Part shown: positions 45,345 through 54,225 of the stretch, piece after piece
Layout of the letters: the number at the start of each line of letters is the position of its first letter
Numbering within the stretch: position 1 is the first letter of the stretch
NCBI GenBank assembly: GCA_964353865.1
Contig: CAYGXJ010000002.1
Coordinates: 1-64,000, forward strand
Origin: RBG-16-64-43 sp964353865
GTDB lineage: Bacteria > Chloroflexota > Anaerolineae > Anaerolineales > RBG-16-64-43
Length of the DNA stretch: 64,000 bases
Direction: 5' to 3'
Made by a program: the position numbers and the translations under genes
Notes under the pieces: generated by a model
Database searches by the model: none
What the model saw: only the letters and a program-made list of their open reading frames with translations
Told to the model about the DNA's origin: nothing

Positions 45345-45889
45345 CTATCCTTGACCCGCAGGGTGAAGGGAGGAGCGAATCTTTCGAGATTTCGCCAGCT
45401 TGCCTTCGGCCTTCAACCATCGGGCTACTTCAACCAAGTCGATCGTTTGCGCCTGAGCGACGAGGACGACTTGCTGAAGAGCTTCTTGGTCCCCCAGTGA
45501 TAGTAGGATGGCAGTTTATCCTTGACACAGTCGGTTGGGGATATGATGCGCAGAACCCCGGTGGCAAGGGCTATTTCGGCAATTGAAGCAACCGGTTCCG
45601 TACCGACCGCGAGTGGGCCAGGTGGGAACTCAACCAGGACAGTAGATTGCGGGTGCGTGAAGTACCTTCCCTTCTCGCGAAAACCAGCCTCATGCATCGC
45701 CGCTTTGATTTCCCGGTCTGAAGCGGAATGGATGTTCACCAGATCGACATCATTCGAAACGAACGCATTGGCGCTGTAGATGGCGCCCGAGGCGCCCCCA
45801 GAGAGAGCGACCTCTATCCCTCGTTGCCGCATGTGGGTTTGAACGAAGGCTCCAACCTCGGCTTGTGACATCTCGCGGATTGGCTTCAA
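45345..45889 (-). pseudogene. Nucleotidyltransferase-like protein, frameshifted near its end
   Basis: The protein begins at TTG 45889, overlapping the regulator stop (TTGA), with LSGGASGAIYSANAFVSNDVDL, a pattern of nucleotidyltransferase-like proteins found beside winged-helix regulators. It reads normally to SPTDCVKDKLPSYYHWG, then a CCCCC run (45491-45495) breaks it: the in-frame tail KLFSKSSSSLRRKRSTWLK is unlike anything, while a +1-corrected frame gives DQEALQQVVLVAQAQTIDL and VARWLKAEGKL, ending at TAG 45345. That is the expected family C-terminus. The uncorrected frame stops at 45425. A single missing G explains all of it. Confidence 0.75.
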
Positions 45890-46215
45890 AGCGGCTTGCC
45901 TCGGCGTCTTGGCCTGCGTCGATTCAGGAGCAGCCTGTCTCTCTCGCGCTGGGGATAGAACTGCAGGGTCTTGTCGAGCAGAGCGACCAGTTCGCGCAGG
46001 AATGGGTATCGCGGATTGAAAACATACAACCTTGTCCGGCCCGCGGCGCGGCCTGCCAGGACCCCGGCGAATTCCAGGCGGTCGAGCTGCTTCTGGATCT
46101 GGACCAGATCGGTTTCATGAAACCGCGCGATCTCGCGGGCATAGCCTTCGTTCCGGGCGCGGAGGAAGACGAGGACTCTCTCTCGGCTCTTGGAACCAAG
46201 GATGGGCTCCAGCAT
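45886..46215 (-). CDS. Winged-helix transcriptional regulator
   Basis: A 109-residue DNA-binding protein. The winged helix lies in ERVLVFLRARNEGYAREIAR and VQIQKQLDRLEFAGVLAG, followed by RTRLYVFNPRYPFLREL. ATG 46215 is preceded by AGGAGA at 6 nt. It overlaps the nucleotidyltransferase start, forming a regulator-effector pair like those of toxin-antitoxin-like loci. Two GACCTA-TAGGTC palindromes lie just upstream, the likely self-operator. Confidence 0.85.
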   Translation of the reverse strand: MLEPILGSKSRERVLVFLRARNEGYAREIARFHETDLVQIQKQLDRLEFAGVLAGRAAGRTRLYVFNPRYPFLRELVALLDKTLQFYPQRERDRLLLNRRRPRRRGKPL

Positions 46216-46241
46216 GGCGGTCTCCTGGGGTAGACTGGGCC

Positions 46242-46279
46242 GACCTACTAAGTAGGTCATATGACCTATTCGGTAGGTC
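46242..46279. promoter_or_regulatory. Paired operator upstream of the winged-helix regulator
   Basis: GACCTACTAAGTAGGTC (46242-46258) is a perfect 17-bp palindrome; GACCTATTCGGTAGGTC (46263-46279) is a second with the same 6-bp outer arms. Their centres are 21 bp apart, two helical turns, so two dimers would sit on the same face. They lie 27 nt before the regulator ATG, where promoter elements should be. Confidence 0.75.
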
Positions 46280-46328
46280 GTCATAGCGAGGCCGGGCCGC
46301 CGGGGCAACAGGGGCCCGCCTGGTGGGG

Positions 46329-47003
46329 CTATGCGTCTCCGCCCTTCGCGTTGAGAAGTTGCGCCACCTGCTCGTGCCCAGCCTCCCTCGCCAACTCCAC
46401 CGGCGTCTTGCCATCATCGGCGAGCGGCGAAACCTCAGCCGCGTGGCCGAGCAGCGCGCGCACGAGATCAAGGTTGCTGTTCTGCGCCGCGGCGTGGAGA
46501 GATGTGAAGCCGCCTTCCTGGAGGGCATTGACATCTGCACCATGCGCGATGAGCGCGAGCGCAATCCGTGTCTGGTCGGCGGCCGCGGCCGAGTGCAACG
46601 GTCGCACGCGCATCTTGTTGCGCGCCTCGGCATTCCCGTCGGCGCCCGCCGCCAGGAGCATCTCGGCAACCTCGGGCTGGCCAAAGAACGCCGCGCGATG
46701 CACCAACGTGAGCCCGTCCGCTTAGTAGTGCCCAATCAGGTCGCGCTCCGCTGCGAGGATCGCCTTCAATCGATCCGCCTGCCCCAGCACGCACGCCTCG
46801 AACGGGCCAATCTCGGCACCCATTACGGCCAGGAGCCGCGCCCCAGCCGCGTGCCCGTGGTACATCGCCAGCATGACCGCGCTCACACCGTTCGCGTCAT
46901 GCGTGTTCGGTAGCGCGGGTGTCTCACGCGCAGCGGGGCGCAGCGCCTCCAAATCTCCGGCGCGCACAGCGTCCAGGAACGCCTGCGGCTGGTTTGGTGC
47001 CAT
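46329..47003 (-). pseudogene. Ankyrin-repeat protein with in-frame stop
   Basis: From ATG 47003 the gene encodes MAPNQPQAFLDAVRAGDLEA, ankyrin-like helices around NGVSAVMLAMYHGHAAGARLL and ILAAERDLIGHY, then meets TAA at 46722-46724. The same frame resumes at once with ADGLTLVHRAAFFGQPEVAE and three more ankyrin repeats (RPLHSAAAADQTRIALALIA, TSLHAAAQNSNLDLVRALLG, TPVELAREAGHEQVAQLL) to the stop at 46329. HYSADGLTxLH is the expected repeat start, so a serine codon TCA to TAA change fits. Ankyrin proteins bind partner proteins; no target is suggested here. Confidence 0.85.
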
Positions 47004-47017
47004 TCTCGCTCGCCCTC

Positions 47018-49882
47018 TCACGCGGCCATTTCCGCCAGCGCCTCGCGCACATAGCGAGCGGTGAACGAACCCTCCGCCAGTGCCACGTCCTCGGGCGCGC
47101 CTTCCGCTACGATCCGCCCGCCGCCCTCGCCGCCCTCCGGCCCGAGATCCACGATCCAATCCGCTGTCTTGACCACGTCCAGGTTGTGCTCGATGACGAT
47201 CACCGTGTTGCCCGCGTCCGTGAGCCGGTGCAGCACGTCGAGCAGCTTCTGAATATCCGCAAAGTGCAGACCGGTGGTCGGCTCATCCAGGATGTAGAGT
47301 GTGCGTCCCGTCGCGACGCGGGCGAGCTCTTTGGCCAACTTGACGCGCTGCGCCTCCCCGCCCGAAAGCGTCGTCGCCGATTGGCCAAGCTTGACGTAAT
47401 CCAGCCCCACGTCGTGCAGCGTACCAAGCAGGCGCTTCACGGTCGGGAATGCGCCAAAGAACTCGAACGCCTGCTGCACATCCATGTCGAGCACCTCAGC
47501 GATCGAGCGCCCTTTGAACTTGATCTGCAGCGTTTCGCGGTTGAAGCGCGTCCCCTTGCACGCGTCGCAGGTGATCCATACATCCGGCAGGAAGTGCATC
47601 TCGACCCGCTTCTGGCCGTGACCCTGGCAGGCCTCGCAGCGCCCACCCTTCACGTTGAAGGAGAAGCGCCCGGCCGCGTAGCCGCGCGCCTTGGCCTCCG
47701 GCACCTGCGCCAGGATCATGCGGATGTCGTCGTACACGCCGATGTAGGTGGCCGGGTTCGAGCGCGGCGTGCGCCCGATCGGGTCCTGCGTGATGTTGAC
47801 CGCCTTGTCGAAGAAATCGAGCCCCTCGATGCGGCGGAACGGGCCCGGCCGGTCGATTGCGCCGTGCAGCCGCGCGGCGAGCGCCGGGTAGAGCGTCTCC
47901 GCAATCAGTGACGATTTGCCTGACCCCGAGACGCCGGTGACGCAGGTGAACAGCCCCACCGGGAAGCGCGCGTCTATGTTCTTCAGGTTGTTGTGGCGGG
48001 CGCCGTGCAGCACCAGCCAGTGATCGTTCGGGCAGCGCCTCCCGTTGCACGCGCCGGCCTGGGCCGTGCCCGCCGCCACCTTGAGCTCCCCGCGCAGGTA
48101 GCGCCCGGTGAGTGAGGCCGGATTGCGCGCGATCGCGGCCGGCGTGCCGGCGGCCACGATGCGCCCGCCCTCCACGCCCGCGCCTGGGCCGATATCCACA
48201 ACCCAGTCGGCGGATTGAATCGTCTCGCGGTCGTGCTCGACGGTGATGACCGTGTTGCCCAGGTCGCGCAACCGCAGGAGCGAGTCGAGCAGGCGTCGGT
48301 TGTCGCGCGCGTGCAACCCGATCGAGGGCTCGTCGAGGATGTACATCACGCCCACCAGCCCCGAGCCGATCTGCGAGGCCAGGCGGATGCGCTGGCCCTC
48401 GCCGCCCGAGAGCGACGGCGCAACGCGCTCGAGCGTCAGGTAGTGCAGCCCGACGTTGAGCAGGAACTCGAGCCGCGCGCGGATCTCCTTGATCAATTCG
48501 CCCGCGACCGTCTCCTGATCGGCGGTCAGGTGCAGTGCGGAGAAGAAGTCCATGGCCTGCGCGATCGACATGGCCGATATTTCAATAATGGTCTTTCCCG
48601 CAAAGCGCACCGCGGCCGCCTCCGGGCGCAAGCGGGCGCCGTGACACGAGGGGCACGGCTGGTACGACATGAAGCGCGAGTACCATTCGCGCATGCTCTC
48701 CGATTGCGTCTGGTGATAGCGGCGCTCGGTATTGGCAATCGTGCCGGCGTACGAAGAGGTCCATGACCCCTGCCCGCCGTCCTCGTTGCCCCATTCCCAG
48801 CGAATCTTCACCTTCGGGTCGCCGTTCAGTATGCCCTGGCGCACCTTCTCAGGCAATCTCTTCCACGGCGTGTCGAGCGAGAACTTATAGTGGCCGGCGA
48901 AGGACTTGGCCACCATGCGCGCGGTCTTGGAGGTCTTGGTCGACCCCCAACTGAGCACCGCGCCCTCGGCGATAGACTTCTCGCCATCGACGAACTTGGC
49001 CGGGTCGAAGCTGTACTTGTGGCCCAGGCCGTTGCAGTCCGGGCACATACCGAGGGGCGAGTTGAAGGAGAACATCGGCGGGGCCAGATCCGGGAACGAG
49101 AGCCCACAGTGCGGGCAGGCGTTGTGTTCGCTCATCTCGAGCGTCTTGCCGCCGGCCACGTCCACCACTACCGCCCCGCCGCCCACGCGCAGCGCCGTCT
49201 CGACCGAATCCGCCAGCCGCGAGCGGAAGTCCTCCTCCGGCGTGGCGGGCAGCACCAGCCGGTCGACCACCACGTCGATGTCGTGCTTGCGTGTCTTGGC
49301 CAGGCTGATCTTCTGGTCGAGGTCAACCACCACGCCATTGACCCGCGCGCGCACAAAGCCCGAGGCGCGCGCCTCGGCCAGCACGTCCTCGTGCGTCCCC
49401 TTGCGCTTGCGCACGACCGGGGCGAGCAACATCAGCCGCGTCTCGGGCCGAAGCGATAGAATCTGATCGACGATCTGGGTCGAGGTCTGGCGTGCCACCG
49501 CCCGCCCGCAATTGGGGCAGTAGGGCGTGCCGCTGCGTGCAAAAAGGACGCGCAGGTAGTCGTTGATCTCGGTCACCGTGCCCACCGTCGAGCGCGGGTT
49601 CTTGGAGACCGCTTTCTGCTCGATGGCGATGGCCGGGGAGAGGCCGCCGATGTAGTCGACGTGCGGCTTTTCCATTTGGCCCAGGAACTGGCGCGCGTAG
49701 GCCGAAAGGCTCTCGACGTAGCGGCGCTGACCCTCGGCGAAGAGCGTGTCGAAGGCGAGCGACGACTTGCCCGAGCCGGAGACGCCGGTGAAGACGATAA
49801 ACTTGTAGCGCGGAAGCGTGAGGTCGATGTTCTTGAGGTTGTGCTCGCGCGCGCCTCGGATGACGATTTGATTGGCCGACAT
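47018..49882 (-). CDS. uvrA: Excinuclease ABC subunit A
   Basis: A 954-residue damage sensor of nucleotide excision repair. It has two ABC ATPase units: Walker A GVSGSGKSSLA near the N-terminus and GVSGSGKSSLI in the second half, signatures LSGGEGQRIRLASQIG and LSGGEAQRVKLAKELA, and zinc-binding CPNCGR, CPHCG and CEACQGHG/CDACKG. ATG 49882 (MSANQIVIRGAREHNLKNID) is the natural start; the longer frame is not conserved. No uvrB is near. Confidence 0.97.
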   Translation of the reverse strand: MSANQIVIRGAREHNLKNIDLTLPRYKFIVFTGVSGSGKSSLAFDTLFAEGQRRYVESLSAYARQFLGQMEKPHVDYIGGLSPAIAIEQKAVSKNPRSTVGTVTEINDYLRVLFARSGTPYCPNCGRAVARQTSTQIVDQILSLRPETRLMLLAPVVRKRKGTHEDVLAEARASGFVRARVNGVVVDLDQKISLAKTRKHDIDVVVDRLVLPATPEEDFRSRLADSVETALRVGGGAVVVDVAGGKTLEMSEHNACPHCGLSFPDLAPPMFSFNSPLGMCPDCNGLGHKYSFDPAKFVDGEKSIAEGAVLSWGSTKTSKTARMVAKSFAGHYKFSLDTPWKRLPEKVRQGILNGDPKVKIRWEWGNEDGGQGSWTSSYAGTIANTERRYHQTQSESMREWYSRFMSYQPCPSCHGARLRPEAAAVRFAGKTIIEISAMSIAQAMDFFSALHLTADQETVAGELIKEIRARLEFLLNVGLHYLTLERVAPSLSGGEGQRIRLASQIGSGLVGVMYILDEPSIGLHARDNRRLLDSLLRLRDLGNTVITVEHDRETIQSADWVVDIGPGAGVEGGRIVAAGTPAAIARNPASLTGRYLRGELKVAAGTAQAGACNGRRCPNDHWLVLHGARHNNLKNIDARFPVGLFTCVTGVSGSGKSSLIAETLYPALAARLHGAIDRPGPFRRIEGLDFFDKAVNITQDPIGRTPRSNPATYIGVYDDIRMILAQVPEAKARGYAAGRFSFNVKGGRCEACQGHGQKRVEMHFLPDVWITCDACKGTRFNRETLQIKFKGRSIAEVLDMDVQQAFEFFGAFPTVKRLLGTLHDVGLDYVKLGQSATTLSGGEAQRVKLAKELARVATGRTLYILDEPTTGLHFADIQKLLDVLHRLTDAGNTVIVIEHNLDVVKTADWIVDLGPEGGEGGGRIVAEGAPEDVALAEGSFTARYVREALAEMAA

Positions 49883-50034
49883 AATCGTGTGGTATCGCTC
49901 TGGTTGCGGGATGAAGTGGATGCGCCCCTCCATTCTACCGACTTGTCGCGGCCGTGGGGAGGGGGAAATAGAGCGTGGCGGCGAGGGCGCGAATCGTGCG
50001 GCAGCGCGTGGCATTCTGGCAGGCGAGGTGATGG

Positions 50035-50454
50035 ATGAAGGTTTACTTCTCGTGCTCGCTCACCGGCGGGCGCAACGACGAGGCCATCTACGGCGCGCTG
50101 GTCGACCATTTGCAGGCGGCCGGCCATGAGGTGCTCACCGCCCACCTGGCGCGGCCGGAGGTCATGCGCGCCGAGCGGGTGGTCGACCCGGGCGAAGTCT
50201 ATCACCGCGATATCGCCTGGATCGAGGAATGTCGCGTGCTGGTGGCGGAGGTGAGCACGCCGTCACACGGCGTGGGCTACGAGATCGCCTACGCGCTCGA
50301 ACGGGGCAAGCCGGTGTTGTGCCTCTACCGCCGCGATACGCGCGTCTCGAAGATGATCACCGGCAACGATTCACGCACGTTGCGTGTGGTGGCCTACACC
50401 TCGGCGGATGAGGCGCTCGCCCTGGTCGACAAATTCCTTGCGAGGGCAGGCTAA
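50035..50454 (+). CDS. DNPH1/Rcl-like nucleoside 5'-monophosphate N-hydrolase
   Basis: A 139-residue nucleoside deoxyribosyltransferase-fold protein. The pattern VYFSCSLTGGRNDEAIY, VYHRDIAWIEECRVLVAEVS, PSHGVGYEIAYALERGKPVL matches DNPH1/Rcl, which cleaves the N-glycosidic bond of 2'-deoxynucleoside 5'-phosphates. The glutamate in VAEVSTPSHGVGYE is the catalytic candidate. A sanitising role is plausible beside uvrA, though the two are divergent. ATG 50035 follows GAGGTG. Confidence 0.85.
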   Translation: MKVYFSCSLTGGRNDEAIYGALVDHLQAAGHEVLTAHLARPEVMRAERVVDPGEVYHRDIAWIEECRVLVAEVSTPSHGVGYEIAYALERGKPVLCLYRRDTRVSKMITGNDSRTLRVVAYTSADEALALVDKFLARAG

Positions 50455-50494
50455 GGACCACGCGCCACCTAGATTCGCGCGCGAAACAAGCACT

Positions 50495-50528
50495 GGGGCT
50501 GTCCGAAAAGTTCACGACGGGCAGCCCC
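50495..50528. terminator. Possible terminator between convergent genes
   Basis: A 10-bp stem with one G-U pair (GGGGCTGTCC / GGGCAGCCCC, 14-nt loop) begins 41 nt after the DNPH1-like stop. No U-tract follows on the plus strand. Confidence 0.45.
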
Positions 50529-50543
50529 CAAGAAGGAACAAAC

Positions 50544-50570
50544 GCCCCTCCCCGCGAAGCGGGGAGGGGC
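50544..50570. repeat. GC-rich snap-back palindrome with GAA loop
   Basis: GCCCCTCCCCGC and GCGGGGAGGGGC are a perfect 12-bp pair around GAA, sharing its arms with 40085-40109. The GCGAAGC apex also occurs at 43783-43817. Confidence 0.78.
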
Positions 50571-50596
50571 GACTGCTCGTCCACGTCCTTCCCGTA

Positions 50597-51844
50597 TCAC
50601 CCAACGATCTTGGCCGAAGCCCGCGCCTTCTGCTTGAGTTCCAACCGCGCCAGGCGATGCTCGATCTGCTTCAGCATATCGGCGCGCTGCCACATATCGC
50701 GGGAGCGGCGCGCGGCGCGAGCGGCCGCTCGCGCCCAGCTCACCGCGGCCGCCATGTCGCGCGCTTGCCACTCGTAGTACTTGGCCAACTCAATACATGG
50801 CAGCGGGTCACCAGGGGCCAGGCCGTGCCAGGCCTGCCAGTGCTCGACAGATTCGGCCGCGCGCCGGCCGTGCTTGAGCAACGCGGCCAGCATGCCGTGC
50901 GCGCGCAACTGCCCCGCCTCATCCAGCACCGCACCCAGCGCCGCGCGCAAGGCGCTCTCGGCGTGCGCCGCCTCGCCGCGCGCCGCATACAGCCGCCCCA
51001 GCGCGATCCCATCCGGCGGCTCGAGCGGATCCTCCGGCGGACGACGGTAGCGCTCGAAGAGGTCCGCGGTCAGCGCCACCAGCGAGAGAATATCGCACGC
51101 GTTATGGTAGATCACGTCCTCAAGCGGCGCGGCATCACCCGCCTCCAAGTAGCTTCGATACATGGCCGGGATCAGGTAGCTCTCGACATCGCGCGCCTCG
51201 CGCACGATGCCGAGAGCCCGCTCTTCGAGCGAGCCCAGCGAGCACGACTCGAGCCGCCCACGCCAGAAGCGGCGCGCGTGGGGCAAGAGATCCAGATGCG
51301 GCAGATCCGCCAGCGAAACGCGTTTGCGCAGTCGGATCGTTCCACGGGCTTCGAGGATCGGCACATCGAATCCGCGGCCGTTGAACGTGACCAGGCCGGC
51401 TGCGGAAGCAAACTCACCCAGCACGGCCTCCAACATTGCCGCTTCTTCAGATGGATCGCGCAAGAAGTACTGACGCAGTACGTAGCGACCGCCCTGCATG
51501 CGGCCCAGCCCCACCAGGAATGCGAAGGTCCCCGCCCCGCCCGATAGGCCCGTAGTCTCGGTATCGAGAAAAACGAGCGACTCGAGTGTGCCTCGCGGTT
51601 GGAAGCCCAAGAGAGTGCTTTCGGGCATGGCTTGCCGGGCAAGCGCGCCAAGCTGGATGCGCCCATGCTGATGATCGGGCGCGTAGCTCGTTTCGAGGTA
51701 GTAGTAGTCTCCGCGCGACGAGGAGGCGATGTGCCCGGCCCAATGTGCAGGGATGCGGCGCGGCGCCGCGGGTTGCGGCGGACGCGCGCGCTTTGTGCTG
51801 CCCGCGCGCTTCAATCGCGCGCGGAGCGAGGCCATGTCACTCAT
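50597..51844 (-). CDS. YprB-like ribonuclease H-fold exonuclease
   Basis: A 415-residue protein: the N-terminal 60 residues are basic and proline-rich, then an RNase_H-like/DEDD exonuclease domain with LVFLDTETTGLSGGAGTFAF and AGLVTFNGRGFDVPILEARG, DLLPHARRFW and YHNACDILSL, and a C-terminal TPR-like helical region (about 290-410). YprB family members are thought to process DNA or RNA ends; the exact target is unknown. It is transcribed alone, with two GC-rich hairpins after its stop. Confidence 0.85.
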   Translation of the reverse strand: MSDMASLRARLKRAGSTKRARPPQPAAPRRIPAHWAGHIASSSRGDYYYLETSYAPDHQHGRIQLGALARQAMPESTLLGFQPRGTLESLVFLDTETTGLSGGAGTFAFLVGLGRMQGGRYVLRQYFLRDPSEEAAMLEAVLGEFASAAGLVTFNGRGFDVPILEARGTIRLRKRVSLADLPHLDLLPHARRFWRGRLESCSLGSLEERALGIVREARDVESYLIPAMYRSYLEAGDAAPLEDVIYHNACDILSLVALTADLFERYRRPPEDPLEPPDGIALGRLYAARGEAAHAESALRAALGAVLDEAGQLRAHGMLAALLKHGRRAAESVEHWQAWHGLAPGDPLPCIELAKYYEWQARDMAAAVSWARAAARAARRSRDMWQRADMLKQIEHRLARLELKQKARASAKIVG

Positions 51845-52072
51845 AATGTGCGCTTATCCTATCGCGATACGGGCAATAGTATACCGTGGGCAGGTACGGC
51901 GACCGGGGGATTCGAAATCGAGTGTGGCGTTGGATGCGGAGCGACGAAAGTCATCGGGGAGAGGTGACGGGTGGCCTGGGCGCGGTGTGCGTGCCGGGTT
52001 ATAGTGAGGGCAGAGACGAGAGAGAGATGGGGGTAACTCCATCGCTCATCGCTGTCTCCTCCTTTGGCGAAG

Positions 52073-52111
52073 GCCTCCACCAGGCTCCCCCCTCACTGCC
52101 CTGGTGGAGGC
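52073..52111 (-). terminator. Hairpin after the histidine kinase gene
   Basis: A perfect 12-bp stem (GCCTCCACCAGG / CCTGGTGGAGGC, 15-nt loop) lies 5 nt past the leftward stop at 52117. On the minus strand CTTCGCCAAAGG follows, with no real U-tract. Confidence 0.5.
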
Positions 52112-52116
52112 GCCAT

Positions 52117-54219
52117 TTAACCCCCAGACGCACTCGCTTCAGGTGTCTCGTCCTGGTTGGCCTGCGCGGTCGGCAGCACCACAGTGAAGGTGGACCCTTC
52201 GCCCACGGTCGACTCGACCCAAATGCGGCCGCCGTGCACTTCCACGATCGACTTGACAATCGAGAGACCCAAGCCGCTGCCTGTTCCATCCTCGACATTG
52301 GAGGCACGGTAGAACTTGTTGAAGATGTAGGGCTGCTCGGGCGTGGGGATCCCCACACCAGTATCGGAAACAAGCAGCAGCACCTGGTTCTCCTCCAGAT
52401 GCGTGGACACCGTCACCCGCCCGTTCTCGGGTGTGAACTTGATCGCGTTGTCGATCAGGTTGTTGATCATTTGGCGCAGGCGAACCGGGTTACCCGCCAC
52501 GGCGGGCAGGTCTGGCGGCAAGTCCACTTCAAGATGGATACCCTTGTTCTCGCTGCGCACGCGCAGGCTGTCGGCCGCATAGCCGGCCAGCGCCGAAAGG
52601 TCGACCAGGTCTTGCTGCGTATCGAGGCCGGCCTCGATGCGCCCCAAGTGCACCAGATCGGTGATGAGAGCCGTGATGGATTGCGTGCTGTCTTGCACGC
52701 GTCGCAGGAACTCGTGCTGCTGTGGCGTGAGTGGGCCGCCGCGCTCGATGAGGTCCACATAGCCGAGAATCGTCGTGAGCGGCGAGCGCAGGTCGTGCGA
52801 GACGGTGGTGACGAATTCCGACTTGATGCGGTCGAGCTCTTTGAGGTGGGTGATATCGCGCATTACCACCACGTGGCCCACGCCCTCGATCGGCGTGAGG
52901 TGAGTGTGGAACACGCGCCCATCGGCCAGGGTGATCTCCGCCCGGCGCAATTGCGGGCTGGGCGTGTCACGGCGCGAGTAGAGCGCGAGCAGCTCGGGGT
53001 GGGGCACGGCCTCGGTCAGCGGATGCAGCAGAGCCGCGTCCTGGTTGAGGCCGAAGGCTTCTTGCGCCGTGCGGTTGATGAGCAGCAGGCGGTCCTGCGG
53101 GTCGGTGATCAGCACCCCGTCTTCGGTTTGCTGCAGGATGGTTTCCAGTTGGCGGCGCTCAGACTGCACCTGGCTGTAGAGTCGCGCGTTCTCGAGGGCC
53201 ACCGCGGCATACTCGCCAAGGGCTTGCATCAGCACCACGTGATGCGCGTTGAGCGGCCGTCCGGCCTGACGGTTATCGACGCCCAGGAGACCCACCGAGC
53301 CGGTCTCGCCCTTGAGCGGAACGAAGATCAGAGAATGCACGAGGAAGGTGGTGGTAATCTTCTGCGGGCTGTGCTCGTCAATGAGCACCGGCTCGCCGGA
53401 GCGCAGCGCCTCGCCGGCCAACGAATCCTGCACCCGCGCGCGGAAAGTGCGCACGAATTGCTCGTCGAAGTTCTTGGCCGCACGCATATACAGGTCGCCG
53501 CTGACCTCATCCAGGAGCATCAGGCTGCCCTCGTCGGCTCCGGTGAGAGCCACGGCGGCTTCGACGATGGCGGTGAGCACCGCGTCGAGGTTGAGGTGGC
53601 GTAGAATTCCCTGGGCCAGGCCAGCCAGCGTTTCGAGCTCGCGCACGCGCGGCGAGGCATCCGCAGCCGGCACTTCCGCCGGCGGTGCACTGGGGCCGGG
53701 CGGCGTGGTCAGCGCCGTTTGCGCATCGCGGACGAGTGTCGTCAGGGCCGCCTCTTGGGCCATCAAGCGAGAGACGTGCTGGCTCAGACGAGTGAGCGGC
53801 AGCGAAGCCAAACGCGGCCGCAATTCGCCGGTGCCGGGCTTGGGCCGGTGGGCATACTCCGCGGCCAGCCGCTCGAGCGCCGCGTCCACTTCGGCGGGGC
53901 GCGGGCTCACCAAGAGGTCATTGGCCTTGGCCTGTCGGGCCGCTTGCACCAGCTCCGGGCTGTCGCTGTCGAGCAGCACCAGCACCGGCAGCCGCGGCTG
54001 CGCGGCGCGCAGCGTGGCAATGGCTTCTTGCGTGAATTCGGGCGAGGCTGGCATGGCCACCACACCGAGTGAGGTGGGGAACTGTTTCACCAGGCCAATG
54101 GCCTCTGCCAGCGAATCGCATGCCAGCACGCGGTGGCCGCGCGGACGAAAGGCCGCTTCTTCAAACTGAGGCGTCAGCGTATGCTGTGGGTCGAGGAGGA
54201 GTATCGTCTCGCTGGGCAT
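52117..54219 (-). CDS. Sensor histidine kinase with GAF and PAS domains
   Basis: A 700-residue cytosolic-looking kinase (no membrane segment). In order: a receiver-like N-terminal domain (1-110) in which the phosphoacceptor position reads GVVAMPAS without Asp and the conserved Lys is replaced (LLVSPRP); a GAF domain (about 195-345, VPLKGETGSVGLLGVDN); a PAS domain (about 360-470); HisKA with the phosphorylated histidine in VSHDLRSPLTT; and HATPase_c with NLIDNAIKF, DTGVGIP and GTGSGLGLSI. It ends 6 nt before the receiver-GAF gene, so both are one unit. Confidence 0.9.
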   Translation of the reverse strand: MPSETILLLDPQHTLTPQFEEAAFRPRGHRVLACDSLAEAIGLVKQFPTSLGVVAMPASPEFTQEAIATLRAAQPRLPVLVLLDSDSPELVQAARQAKANDLLVSPRPAEVDAALERLAAEYAHRPKPGTGELRPRLASLPLTRLSQHVSRLMAQEAALTTLVRDAQTALTTPPGPSAPPAEVPAADASPRVRELETLAGLAQGILRHLNLDAVLTAIVEAAVALTGADEGSLMLLDEVSGDLYMRAAKNFDEQFVRTFRARVQDSLAGEALRSGEPVLIDEHSPQKITTTFLVHSLIFVPLKGETGSVGLLGVDNRQAGRPLNAHHVVLMQALGEYAAVALENARLYSQVQSERRQLETILQQTEDGVLITDPQDRLLLINRTAQEAFGLNQDAALLHPLTEAVPHPELLALYSRRDTPSPQLRRAEITLADGRVFHTHLTPIEGVGHVVVMRDITHLKELDRIKSEFVTTVSHDLRSPLTTILGYVDLIERGGPLTPQQHEFLRRVQDSTQSITALITDLVHLGRIEAGLDTQQDLVDLSALAGYAADSLRVRSENKGIHLEVDLPPDLPAVAGNPVRLRQMINNLIDNAIKFTPENGRVTVSTHLEENQVLLLVSDTGVGIPTPEQPYIFNKFYRASNVEDGTGSGLGLSIVKSIVEVHGGRIWVESTVGEGSTFTVVLPTAQANQDETPEASASGG

Positions 54220-54225
54220 CGCGCG

